Of a stretch of DNA of 64,000 bases, positions 36,348 through 43,804 are shown piece by piece (the stretch's first letter is position 1; the number at the start of each line of letters is the position of its first letter). The stretch comes from Thermococcus henrietii (GTDB lineage Archaea; Methanobacteriota_B; Thermococci; Thermococcales; Thermococcaceae), in NCBI RefSeq assembly GCF_900198835.1, contig NZ_LT900021.1, positions 1,178,001 to 1,242,000 on the forward strand. Direction: 5' to 3'. Position numbers and translations under genes: made by a program. The notes beneath the pieces are model-generated. The model saw only the letters and a list, made by a program, of their open reading frames with translations, was not told where the DNA came from and made no database searches.

Positions 36348-37246
36348 CCAACAACCTCGTCAAGCGCTACGGCGATTTCGAGGCAGTAAGGGGAATCAGC
36401 TTCAAGGTCAAGAGGGGAGAGGCATTCGCCTTACTCGGTCCTAACGGGGCGGGAAAGACAACCACCGTTAGAATGCTGACGACCCTGACCTCAATAACCT
36501 CCGGTGAGGCCTACGTGAACGGCTTCAACGTCAAGACCGAGAGGCTCGCGGTGAGGCGCTCGATAGGCCTCGTTCCGGACGTTTCAAACCTCTACGACGA
36601 GCTGACCGTTAGGGAAAACCTGCTCTTCATGGCAAAGCTCTACGACGCCCCCCGTGAGAGGGTCGATGAGCTGATAAGGGAGTTCGAGCTTCCTGCCGAT
36701 AAGAAGTTCGGCAGGCTGAGCACGGGCTTCAAGAGAAGGGTCACGATAGCCTCGGCCCTCGTCCACGAGCCGGAAGTGCTCTTCCTCGACGAGCCGACGA
36801 ACGGCCTGGACGTTCACTCCGCGAGGGCCGTTAGGGCCCTAATCCGCGCCCTGAACAGGCGGGGGATGACGGTCTTCATAACGACCCACAACATGGTTGA
36901 GGCCGAGACGATTCCCCAGAGGATAGCGATAATGAGAGACGGAAGGATAGTCGCCGAGGGTAAGAGGAGCGAGCTCGCGAAGTTAGTGGGGAGAAAAACC
37001 GTCGTCAGACTCTCGGTCGAGCCCCTGAGCTCCTCCCTTCTGAGGGCCCTTGAACGTTACAATCCTTCCTTCGAGGAGGGGAAGCTCGTCTTCGAGGTTG
37101 ATGATGTTGACGGCTTTCTGGGGGAGCTGTGCTCTCTCAAGTCTGAGCTCGGCTTCAGGGTTACCTCCCTGTGCACCGAGATTCCCGGAATTGAAGACGT
37201 TTTCGTCGAGCTGACTAAGTGCCCGTGTGGGGGGTGTCCCCTTTGA
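36329..37246 (+). CDS. ABC transporter ATP-binding protein (ABC-2 type)
   Basis: 305 residues. Walker A GPNGAGKTT (about 36-44), signature LSTGFKRRVTIA, Walker B VLFLDEPTNGLD and the switch histidine in TTHNMVE are all present, matching DrrA-type exporters. A C-terminal domain of about 90 residues follows and ends ELTKCPCGGCPL, an unusual cysteine cluster (see findings). It starts within the propeller gene and its TGA overlaps the TTG start of the permease (TTGA). Confidence 0.93.
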   Translation: MAEAVVANNLVKRYGDFEAVRGISFKVKRGEAFALLGPNGAGKTTTVRMLTTLTSITSGEAYVNGFNVKTERLAVRRSIGLVPDVSNLYDELTVRENLLFMAKLYDAPRERVDELIREFELPADKKFGRLSTGFKRRVTIASALVHEPEVLFLDEPTNGLDVHSARAVRALIRALNRRGMTVFITTHNMVEAETIPQRIAIMRDGRIVAEGKRSELAKLVGRKTVVRLSVEPLSSSLLRALERYNPSFEEGKLVFEVDDVDGFLGELCSLKSELGFRVTSLCTEIPGIEDVFVELTKCPCGGCPL

Positions 37247-37953
37247 AGGTTCTGACAATAGCGGAGAAGGAGCTGAGGGAGTACCTGCTGAAACCCGGTT
37301 CAATAAGCTGGGGTGTCGTTTTTCCGCTCGTCTTCACGCTGGCCTTTGCGGTGCGCTTCGGCGACGTTGACCACCTCGCCCCCGGCCTTCTTTCCATCTC
37401 GGTCCTCTTTGGCACGACGTCATTCGTTTCCTCCTCCGTAATCTTCGAGAGAAGACTGAGGACGTTTGAAAGGCTCCTCGTTGCGCCCGTGAGCTACCTT
37501 GAGATTGTCCTCGCAAAGGTTCTGACAGGTTCCCTCTTCGGGCTCTTCGTCGGCCTCGTGAGCCTGCTCTTCCTGGGGTTCTTCATGGCCTACCCAATCT
37601 GGAGCACTCCTCTCCTCGCGGTCTATCTTGTTCTCACGGCCGTCGCCTTCTCCGCCCTTGGCCTCTATGTTTCCCTCGTCGTTGAGAACCCGATAAACGC
37701 GATGACGTGGCTCAACCTGATAAGACTGCCCATGATGTTCACGAGCGGGGCGATAGTTTCGCTCCTCCTCTTCCCGAGATGGTTTCTGGTTATTGGCCTG
37801 CTCACGCCGATGACGTACTCCGTTGACGGCCTGCGCTTCGCGATGCTCCACTACTACGACGTCGTCAACCCGCTCTACTCTCTCTTCGTCCTGCTCCTGC
37901 TTGCGATGGTCTTCGTTTACCTCTCGGTCACGAGGATTGAGCGCCTTTACTGA
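37243..37953 (+). CDS. ABC-2 type transporter permease
   Basis: 236 residues with six membrane helices, starting KVLTIAEKELREYLLKPG, the cytoplasmic coupling element typical of ABC-2 permeases, and including NPINAMTWLNLIRLPMMFTSG. The start is TTG 37243, which overlaps the ATPase stop (TTGA) and has GGGGGGTG upstream; the upstream GTG starts would overlap that site. With the ATPase it forms an exporter of unknown cargo. Confidence 0.9.
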   Translation: MKVLTIAEKELREYLLKPGSISWGVVFPLVFTLAFAVRFGDVDHLAPGLLSISVLFGTTSFVSSSVIFERRLRTFERLLVAPVSYLEIVLAKVLTGSLFGLFVGLVSLLFLGFFMAYPIWSTPLLAVYLVLTAVAFSALGLYVSLVVENPINAMTWLNLIRLPMMFTSGAIVSLLLFPRWFLVIGLLTPMTYSVDGLRFAMLHYYDVVNPLYSLFVLLLLAMVFVYLSVTRIERLY

Positions 37954-38101
37954 ACCTGAGGGCGAAGAACAGAATTACCATGAAAACGGTTATATACTCG
38001 CTCCAGACGAAGGGGACGACGCCGACCACGCCGAGGGTGAAGATTACCGCGAGGATTATCACGACGACGAGCAGAACCCTGTAGACCATTTTCCTCTCCA
38101 T
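37928..38101 (-). CDS. Small two-helix membrane protein (57 residues)
   Basis: Read directly from the minus strand: MERKMVYRVLLVVVIILAV, then FTLGVVGVVPFVWSEY, a second helix ITVFMVILFFALRF and a basic tail SKGAQSS. GGTGATGG lies just before the ATG at 38101. It overlaps the 3' end of the convergent ABC permease by 26 bases. Two membrane helices separated by a short extracytoplasmic loop; family unknown. Coding is supported by the ribosome site, hydrophobic periodicity and tidy length, not by homology. Confidence 0.6.
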   Translation of the reverse strand: MERKMVYRVLLVVVIILAVIFTLGVVGVVPFVWSEYITVFMVILFFALRFSKGAQSS

Positions 38102-38139
38102 GCCATCACCGGAAAAGAAAAGGGAACGGAGCTTAAAAA

Positions 38140-40032
38140 TTAGCCGGTCGCGTTGGCCGTCGTGTTGGTGGAGCAGACGAGGGGTTGCGGCTGGTACTTG
38201 AAGAGCTCTGGGTGAAGCAGTTCTGCCATCTCTTTGATTGCCAGCACAATCCTCGGGCTTGGCCTCTGGAAGACGTTGGGGTCGCTCACGGTGTAGACCT
38301 TTCCGGCCTTTGCCGCCTTTATCGTCGAGAGCGGGCCTGAGCAGAATATCTTCGGGTCAACGTAGGCCGAGGCTATAATCACCACGTCGGGGTTTCTCGC
38401 TACAACCTCTTCCTCGCTCACGGCCTTCCAGCCGGTAACGTCCTCGAAGGCGTTCTTACCGCCGGCAATCCGGATTATGCTGTCGGCGAAGGTGTCCTTT
38501 CCGGCTATCCAGTAGCCGTTGTAGGTGCTGACGAGGTACATCACGCTCGGCCTGCTCGCGTTGGCGACGAGCCCCTCGATGTAGCTTATCTGGGCCTTCA
38601 TCTCCGCCACGACGAGGGAAGCCTGCTCCTCCCTGTTGAGAACCTTTCCGAGGAGTTCAACCTGCTGGTAGATTCCATCGATGCTCTTCGGGTCGACGAT
38701 TACCACCGGTGCAATCTTCTCGAGGTCCTCAAGGAACCCCTTCTTGTAGAAGACCGCGCTGTCGGCTATGATTAAATCCGGCTTGAGCTTTGCAATCTCT
38801 TCAAGGTTCGCGTAGGCTCCGTAGCCACCGACCTTGGTGATGTTCTTAACCGCCGGGGGCCAGTCTGCGTACTTCGTGACGCCAACGAGCTTGTCACCGG
38901 CTCCGAGGTAGAATATCGTCTCGGTGATGCTCGGGGCGAGTGAGACAATCCTCTGGGGCTCCTTCGGGATTGTGACGGTCCTGTTGGCCATGTCCTTAAT
39001 CGTGAGCGGGTACCTGGTCTTGAAGGCGTCGGGGTGGAGGATTCTTGCCATGGTCTCGATTCCGCGGATTAGCCTCGGGCTCGGGTGGATAAGGTCGTTC
39101 TCGTTCTCAATCATGTAAACATGGCCGTTCTTCACCGCGTTGGTTCCGGCGAAGAGCTTGTAGGCTTCCTCGACGGTCATACCGCAGTGGGGGGTGAGTA
39201 TTATGACGTCCGGGTTCCTTGCGAGAACCTCCTCAAGGCTGACCTGAGGCCAGTTCTTGGTGTCGTTGAAGATGTTCACACCACCGGCGATGCTGATGAC
39301 GTCGCTTATGAAGGTGTTTCCGCCGGCGGTCATGAGGGGCTTGTTCCAGACGACGTAGAAGACCTTGACCTTCGGCTGGTCCTTCATGAGCTCCTTCATT
39401 GCATCGACCTTGGCGTTGAACTCGTCGATGACCTCTTTGGCCTTATCTTCCCTGTTGAAGACCTTGCCGAGGAGCTCTATCGCCCTGGGTATCTCGTCGA
39501 GGCTCTTGGGGGCCACGATTATAACCGGCGCAATCTTCTCGAGGTCCTCAAGGTAGCCCTTCTTGTAGAGGACGGCGTTGTCGGCTATAATCAGGTCGGG
39601 CTTGAGGCTCGCTATCTTCTCAAGGCTTGCGTAGGCTCCGTAGCCACCGACGGAAGTTATGTTCTTAACGGCTGGAGGCCAGTCCTCGTAACCGGTGTCT
39701 CCGACGACCCTATCGAGAAGGCCGAGGTAGTAGAGGTCCTCTGTAATTGCCGGTGCGAGGGAAACGACGCGCTTGGGTTCCCCCTTGATTGTAACCGTCC
39801 TGTTCGCGAAGTCCTTGACCGTTATCGGGTAGTAGCTCTTCTCCATCTGGGCCGTGTTTGAAGTCGTCGTTGAGGTCGAGGTTTGGAGGCTCGTCGTTGA
39901 GCTGGTCGGTGTGGCGCTAGATATGGCCGAGGGGGATGAGGTGGGACTCGTACTTCCATTTGAGGCGATACAGCCCGTCGCTACAACGGCCCCAAGCAAA
40001 AGCAGGACGACGAAGAGTGCGGTTTTCTTCAT
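38140..40032 (-). CDS. Tandemly duplicated BtuF/FhuD-type substrate-binding lipoprotein
   Basis: 630 residues. A lipoprotein signal peptide ending VVATGC is followed by a Ser/Thr-rich linker and two copies of the helical-backbone metal receptor fold: YPITVKDFANRTVTIKGEPKRVVSLAPAITE (from about 67) and YPLTIKDMANRTVTIPKEPQRIVSLAPSITE (from about 343), both continuing with VGGYGAYA(S/N)LE and LKPDLIIADxA. Such receptors deliver iron-siderophores, heme or cobalamin to an ABC permease, which is not nearby. ATG 40032 has GGTGAT upstream. A leader hairpin precedes it. Confidence 0.88.
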   Translation of the reverse strand: MKKTALFVVLLLLGAVVATGCIASNGSTSPTSSPSAISSATPTSSTTSLQTSTSTTTSNTAQMEKSYYPITVKDFANRTVTIKGEPKRVVSLAPAITEDLYYLGLLDRVVGDTGYEDWPPAVKNITSVGGYGAYASLEKIASLKPDLIIADNAVLYKKGYLEDLEKIAPVIIVAPKSLDEIPRAIELLGKVFNREDKAKEVIDEFNAKVDAMKELMKDQPKVKVFYVVWNKPLMTAGGNTFISDVISIAGGVNIFNDTKNWPQVSLEEVLARNPDVIILTPHCGMTVEEAYKLFAGTNAVKNGHVYMIENENDLIHPSPRLIRGIETMARILHPDAFKTRYPLTIKDMANRTVTIPKEPQRIVSLAPSITETIFYLGAGDKLVGVTKYADWPPAVKNITKVGGYGAYANLEEIAKLKPDLIIADSAVFYKKGFLEDLEKIAPVVIVDPKSIDGIYQQVELLGKVLNREEQASLVVAEMKAQISYIEGLVANASRPSVMYLVSTYNGYWIAGKDTFADSIIRIAGGKNAFEDVTGWKAVSEEEVVARNPDVVIIASAYVDPKIFCSGPLSTIKAAKAGKVYTVSDPNVFQRPSPRIVLAIKEMAELLHPELFKYQPQPLVCSTNTTANATG

Positions 40033-40040
40033 GGTTATCA

Positions 40041-40072
40041 CCTGGACGTTTTGTCCGGATTAAATGTCCAGG
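40041..40072 (-). promoter_or_regulatory. Leader hairpin masking the ribosome site of the binding-protein gene
   Basis: On the minus strand CCTGGAC (40072-40066) is perfectly complementary to GTCCAGG (40047-40041), 18 bases apart, with an extra GGAC-n5-GTCC pair inside. The TATA box TTTAAAAA lies near 40093-40099, so initiation falls near 40070 and the hairpin starts at the 5' end. Its 3' arm overlaps the AGGTGAT ribosome site. This can be a translational control element or a protein operator; neither is proven. Confidence 0.5.
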
Positions 40073-40112
40073 GATGTTGAGAAGGAGGGGTTTTTAAAGT
40101 TGTGGGAGGGAC

Positions 40113-40679
40113 TCAAGTCCGGCCGACTCTGAAGAGGTCAACCCTCGTGATGATTCCGACTATCTTGCCCTCCCTGTTCTGGACGAGAACCGCCGGGTTG
40201 TCCTCGAGGAGGTATTTAACAACCTCCAAATCCTCGTCCTCGTTGACTATCGGGAAGGGCTCCTCCATTACCTCCATGACCTTGCAATCGTAGATGTCCT
40301 CGTATTCGAGGCTCTGCCTCACGAGGGTTCTCTCTGTTACAGAGCCAACCACCTTGTTTCCAGAAACGACGGGAATCTGGGAGATGTTGTGCTCGTTCAT
40401 CAGCTTGATGACCTTCTCAACCTTCTCGTAGGGCTTGACGAAGATTACGGGTGAGGACATAACGTCCTTCGCTCGAGGCTGGGCCTTCTTGCACTCAAGG
40501 AGGGCCTGGAGGATTCGATTCAGCGTTGAGAGCCTCGGGTCAACTTTACCGGCCTCGAGCTTCGCTATGTAAGCCTGCGTTACGCCGGCTTTTCTGGCGA
40601 GCTCCTCCTGCGTTATGCCGAGCTCCTTTCGAATTCGCTTGATTTCCCTGGGGTCAATCGGCCGGGGGATGACCACCAT
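40113..40679 (-). CDS. HTH (XRE) and CBS-pair domain regulator
   Basis: 188 residues. An XRE-type helix-turn-helix (about 12-65, ELGITQEELARKAGVTQAYIAKLEAGK) is followed by two CBS domains (DVMSSPVIFVKPYEKVEKVIKLMNEHNISQIPVV, and VMEEPFPIVNEDEDLEVVKYLLEDNPAVLV). CBS pairs bind adenosyl ligands such as AMP, ATP or SAM, so this is probably a nucleotide-sensing regulator. The leader is about 11 nt with no ribosome site, and an operator-like palindrome overlaps the initiation site (40681-40704), so autoregulation is likely. Confidence 0.88.
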   Translation of the reverse strand: MVVIPRPIDPREIKRIRKELGITQEELARKAGVTQAYIAKLEAGKVDPRLSTLNRILQALLECKKAQPRAKDVMSSPVIFVKPYEKVEKVIKLMNEHNISQIPVVSGNKVVGSVTERTLVRQSLEYEDIYDCKVMEVMEEPFPIVNEDEDLEVVKYLLEDNPAVLVQNREGKIVGIITRVDLFRVGRT

Positions 40680-40680
40680 A

Positions 40681-40704
40681 AATAACCACCGGTTATTAAA
40701 CCGG
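40681..40704 (-). promoter_or_regulatory. Operator-like overlapping palindromes at the CBS-HTH promoter
   Basis: AATAACC-ACC-GGTTATT (40681-40697) and CCGGTT-ATTA-AACCGG (40689-40704) overlap, giving three alternating AACC/GGTT half-sites. They cover the expected initiation site between the TATA element (TTATAACC, 40712-40719) and the start codon at 40679. The encoded XRE-type protein is the natural candidate to bind; repression of its own gene is inference. Confidence 0.55.
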
Positions 40705-40742
40705 CTAAGGGGTTATAAGCCTTCCTCAGAAGGGCGTCGAAT

Positions 40743-40905
40743 TGTGGGCCGGGCACAGAGGCCCGCGCTCATTCGCTCACGCGGGTGGATGCTCCCGGCC
40801 CTGTGGGCTCGGCGTGAGCACGCTCCGCTCATCGAACCCGACTGCCTCGCGGAGGCGGGAAAACCGAGCCCGTGCGAGGAGACGAATTGTCCCCTCGCTG
40901 TCGGC
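40743..40905 (-). ncRNA. Double-hairpin H/ACA guide RNA
   Basis: A GC-rich 160-base spacer folds on the minus strand into two hairpins, each directly followed by ACA. Hairpin 1: GGGCTCGG (40871-40864) pairs with CCGAGCCC (40812-40805), then ACA (40804-40802). Hairpin 2: GGGCCGGG (40801-40794) pairs with CCCGGCCC (40753-40746), then ACA (40745-40743); inside, CCCGCG/CGCGGG closes a UGA...GA loop that looks like a K-loop, and the interior loop forms a guide pocket. A third stem (40898-40874) precedes them. A TATA-like TTTTAAGT (40934-40927) sets initiation near 40905. H/ACA RNAs guide pseudouridylation; targets were not determined. Confidence 0.78.
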
Positions 40906-40936
40906 GGTTAAGAATAGGACGGGGGACTTAAAAGCT

Positions 40937-41803
40937 TTAGCCGATGGATATGAGAATCACGCCGAGGACCGCTAAGATGAGTCCCTCGAATATCCTCGCG
41001 TTCGGCTTCTCCTTCAGCAGGAGAACCGCGAGCAGGGACGCTATTATCGGGTTTATTGCCGAGACGGGAGCGGCTATCGGCGAGCCAACGAGGGAGACCG
41101 AGTAGACGAAGAGGTACTGGCCGAGGATTAGGCCGAGAACCGCCGCACCGACGAGAACTAGGGCTTCCCTCCTGCTTATCCTCCTCACCTCCTCCCCGTA
41201 TCTCGGGAGGAAAACCGAGACCCCAAGGGCCGCGAAGACCATTCTAACTCCCGCCAGCTGGAGCGATGGTATGCTCTTCGTCAGGTAGTCCATTATCGTT
41301 ATGGCGACGCTCCACGAGATTGGAGCCACGAAGGCGAAGATGAAGCCGAGCCTGTCGGCGTGCTCCTCTTCCTCGGCCCTCTTGACGATTATTATCGCCA
41401 GAACGACGAGAACTGCTCCGATGATTACGTGGGGCTTGACGCTCCTGCCGAGGAAGAGCATCGCCCACAGGATTGCCCAGAGCGGGTATGTTGAGGTTAT
41501 GGGCACGGTCCTCGAGACGCCCATCCTCTTCAGGGCGTTAAAGTAGAAGTAGTCGCCGATAACGAAGCCGAACTGGGCGGATATAAAGGCTAAGATGAGC
41601 AACCTTGCGGGGAGCTTAAAGACGCTCAGGTTTCCTGTGAGCGCGAATATGAGCAGGAAGAGAGTTGAGGCGACGTAGAGCCTGAATATGTTGGCCCCTA
41701 TGGGGGAGAGCCTTCTCAGCCCTACCCTGACGAGTATTGTTGATGAGGCCCATGAGAAGGCCGACGCGAGGGCGAGGAGGACTCCGAGGATTAGCGTTTG
41801 CAT
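40937..41803 (-). CDS. DMT superfamily (EamA) transporter
   Basis: 288 residues with ten membrane helices in two EamA repeats of five (first ending near LLIFALTG..., second beginning near FVAPISWSVAITIMDYL). Members export or import metabolites such as amino acids, nucleotide sugars or drugs; the substrate cannot be predicted. The start ATG is 41803. The H/ACA RNA promoter begins just after its stop codon. Confidence 0.88.
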   Translation of the reverse strand: MQTLILGVLLALASAFSWASSTILVRVGLRRLSPIGANIFRLYVASTLFLLIFALTGNLSVFKLPARLLILAFISAQFGFVIGDYFYFNALKRMGVSRTVPITSTYPLWAILWAMLFLGRSVKPHVIIGAVLVVLAIIIVKRAEEEEHADRLGFIFAFVAPISWSVAITIMDYLTKSIPSLQLAGVRMVFAALGVSVFLPRYGEEVRRISRREALVLVGAAVLGLILGQYLFVYSVSLVGSPIAAPVSAINPIIASLLAVLLLKEKPNARIFEGLILAVLGVILISIG

Positions 41804-41894
41804 GGTTCTCGCTCACGGTGAAGCCTTAAAAAATTAGCGCTTTAACGTTTAGATGAAAGTATGAAAAAGGCCTTAATAATCACGCGCCAACTAT

Positions 41895-41957
41895 CGGCGA
41901 TGATGACCTCGGCAGGGCTGACGTCAGGATGATGACGATCTTGAGTGCTGAAAATAG
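41895..41957 (+). ncRNA. C/D box guide sRNA
   Basis: All boxes are perfect: C ATGATGA (41900-41906), guide CCTCGGCAGGG, D' CTGA (41918-41921), 7-nt spacer, C' ATGATGA (41929-41935), guide CGATCTTGAGTG and D CTGA (41948-41951). CTAT (41891-41894) and ATAG (41954-41957) can extend the terminal stem. TATA-like TTAATAAT (41873-41880) predicts initiation near 41900. Predicted targets are CCCUGCCGAGG and CACUCAAGAUCG, with methylation at the G and C, respectively, opposite the fifth guide base before the D' or D box. It lies between the EamA gene and the DUF2226 gene. Confidence 0.85.
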
Positions 41958-41962
41958 AAAGG

Positions 41963-43687
41963 TCAGCGGAGAATTACGTTAACGTTCCTTGGCCTTATTG
42001 CAACGCTGTATTCGCTTGAGACATCGCGGATTATCCTGTGTATTGTCTCGGTTATGTCCTTCTTTATCCTATCGTCGGAGACGCCGGAGTAGGCGCCGAA
42101 AAGACCACCGACACTTTCCTTGACGAAAGAGGCCTCGATATCAACGTAGACCGTAGAGCCCTGAATCTCGTGGTTGAGCTTGAGCCACTTGAAGGTGACC
42201 CTGGGGATGAGTTTGAGCTCGGCATGAACCCTGTTTTTGAGGGCTTCTATCGCCGGTTCTATCCTGCTTCTCAGCAGGGTCTCCTCGGCCTCCTTCTTTT
42301 TCACTTCAGTTAGCGGGGCAAGCTCGTCTATTCCTGCCTCCTTTAGGAGCTTTTCAACTTCCTTCTCAAGGAGTTCCTTCTTGGCTAGTATCTCGGCTGC
42401 CTTTCCACTTGCCACGGGCTTCTTCGTGGACACCGGCCTGGTTATCGGCTTTTCCACCAGCTCGAGCTCAACGTTATGAACCGTGATGTAGCGGTTTATT
42501 GAGCTTGATAGCTGTTTGGCGTGTCTGCTGAGGATTGTCCTGATGGTCTTCTCTGTTGTGGGCTTATCGAAGGGACTCTCGACGGCTATTGAAAGGTTTA
42601 TTTCGAGCTCCCTTCTCCCCTTCACGTCAAAGTACGCCTTGTTAACCTTAATTCCCGCGGTTTCAAGCTCTTTGACGACGGTCCTCGCGAAGTTGCTGAA
42701 GTACGGCCAGACGTCTTCAAGGACCGAAAGCTGAATCCTTCCATCCTTCGTTACGGCTCCTGTCTTCTTCTTGTCCTTCTCGACTATCTCCTGTGGCCTT
42801 GCCTCCTCGCCGTTGAGAACCACGCTTATGTCCCTGAGTATGGGCTTATACTCGGCCTCTCTGAGGATTATGGGCGCGTGCTTGCTGACGATGTGGAACA
42901 ATCTCTTCTCGGCTATCTCGAGGCTTCTCTTGTCCGTGCTCTCTGAGCTTCCGTAAACGTGGACGTTAAGGTAAACCACGCCCTCACCAACGTTTGCGTC
43001 AAACTCTATCCTGTTTATTGAAACGCCCCTTATCCTACCGGCCTCTTTGATTATGTTCTCTGCGTACTTCTTGAAGGCTTCCTCGGGGAGTCTCCCACCT
43101 ACGAAATTAACCACAACTTCAGGCTCACCGCTCTTGGTGGGCTTTGCTGGGGGCTTCTGAACTGGAGCCTGCTGTGGGACGGGTTCCTCTGAGGTTTTTT
43201 GAGGAGTTTGGGGCGCGGGTGTTCTTTCAGGTTCTTTCTTCTTTAGCTTCTCCTCTGGCGCTGGCTGTTGTTTGGGGACCTCAATCTCGGGTGGTTGGGC
43301 TGCTCCGCCTGAGAAGAATTCATCTAGAGGTATTTTTGGAGTCTCGGAGTAAACGTCAAGGTTCTCGGCTATTGAGAGCTTCATTTCAATCTCGTCGAGG
43401 GAGTAAACGTCAACGACCATCGGCCTGCCGAGCAGGGATTTTAGAAGGTTGACGGCGTCCTCTCCAACTAGCGTTTGCTTATTGTCAACCACAAGGCATT
43501 CTACGGCCAGCACCTTTGAGCTGTCGAAGAGAACCGTTACGTAGTACTTGGCGTTCTTGTCCTTGGCGAATATTTTAAGGAAGGCTCCCTTGCCCTCACT
43601 GAGGGCTTTCTTCACTAGTTCGGTGAGCTCGCCCGCCGACGTCACTACGGCGTTCTCGACGAGCGGTGCCTTGTCCGGTAGCTGCAT
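41963..43687 (-). CDS. DUF2226 family protein, function unknown
   Basis: 574 residues, soluble. The N-terminal 130 residues form an alpha/beta domain (ELVKKALSEGKGAFLKIF, then KYYVTVLFDSS). A Pro/Gln/Lys-rich linker follows (about 138-195). The remainder is three alpha/beta repeats, each with a strand such as GVVYLNVHVYG, ELEINLSIAV or TVYVDIEASF. I recall the family as DUF2226, Thermococcales-specific, without a function. ATG 43687 has GGTGGTGG immediately upstream; an extra in-frame start only adds MVVE. Confidence 0.7.
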   Translation of the reverse strand: MQLPDKAPLVENAVVTSAGELTELVKKALSEGKGAFLKIFAKDKNAKYYVTVLFDSSKVLAVECLVVDNKQTLVGEDAVNLLKSLLGRPMVVDVYSLDEIEMKLSIAENLDVYSETPKIPLDEFFSGGAAQPPEIEVPKQQPAPEEKLKKKEPERTPAPQTPQKTSEEPVPQQAPVQKPPAKPTKSGEPEVVVNFVGGRLPEEAFKKYAENIIKEAGRIRGVSINRIEFDANVGEGVVYLNVHVYGSSESTDKRSLEIAEKRLFHIVSKHAPIILREAEYKPILRDISVVLNGEEARPQEIVEKDKKKTGAVTKDGRIQLSVLEDVWPYFSNFARTVVKELETAGIKVNKAYFDVKGRRELEINLSIAVESPFDKPTTEKTIRTILSRHAKQLSSSINRYITVHNVELELVEKPITRPVSTKKPVASGKAAEILAKKELLEKEVEKLLKEAGIDELAPLTEVKKKEAEETLLRSRIEPAIEALKNRVHAELKLIPRVTFKWLKLNHEIQGSTVYVDIEASFVKESVGGLFGAYSGVSDDRIKKDITETIHRIIRDVSSEYSVAIRPRNVNVILR

Positions 43688-43804
43688 CTCCACCACCATT
43701 AGCTATATATATCTCTATCCGCTTAAAGAACTCGGAAGGAATTCACGGCTTAGTATATCAAAGCCCCTATTTAAACATTGTTGTGCAGAAAGCGGGTGAT
43801 GCTG

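Noticed and set aside
40615-40975. Plus-strand frames over the H/ACA RNA at 40.8 kb
   Set aside because: The predicted proteins are Arg/Pro-rich noise, and RNA structure explains the sequence better.
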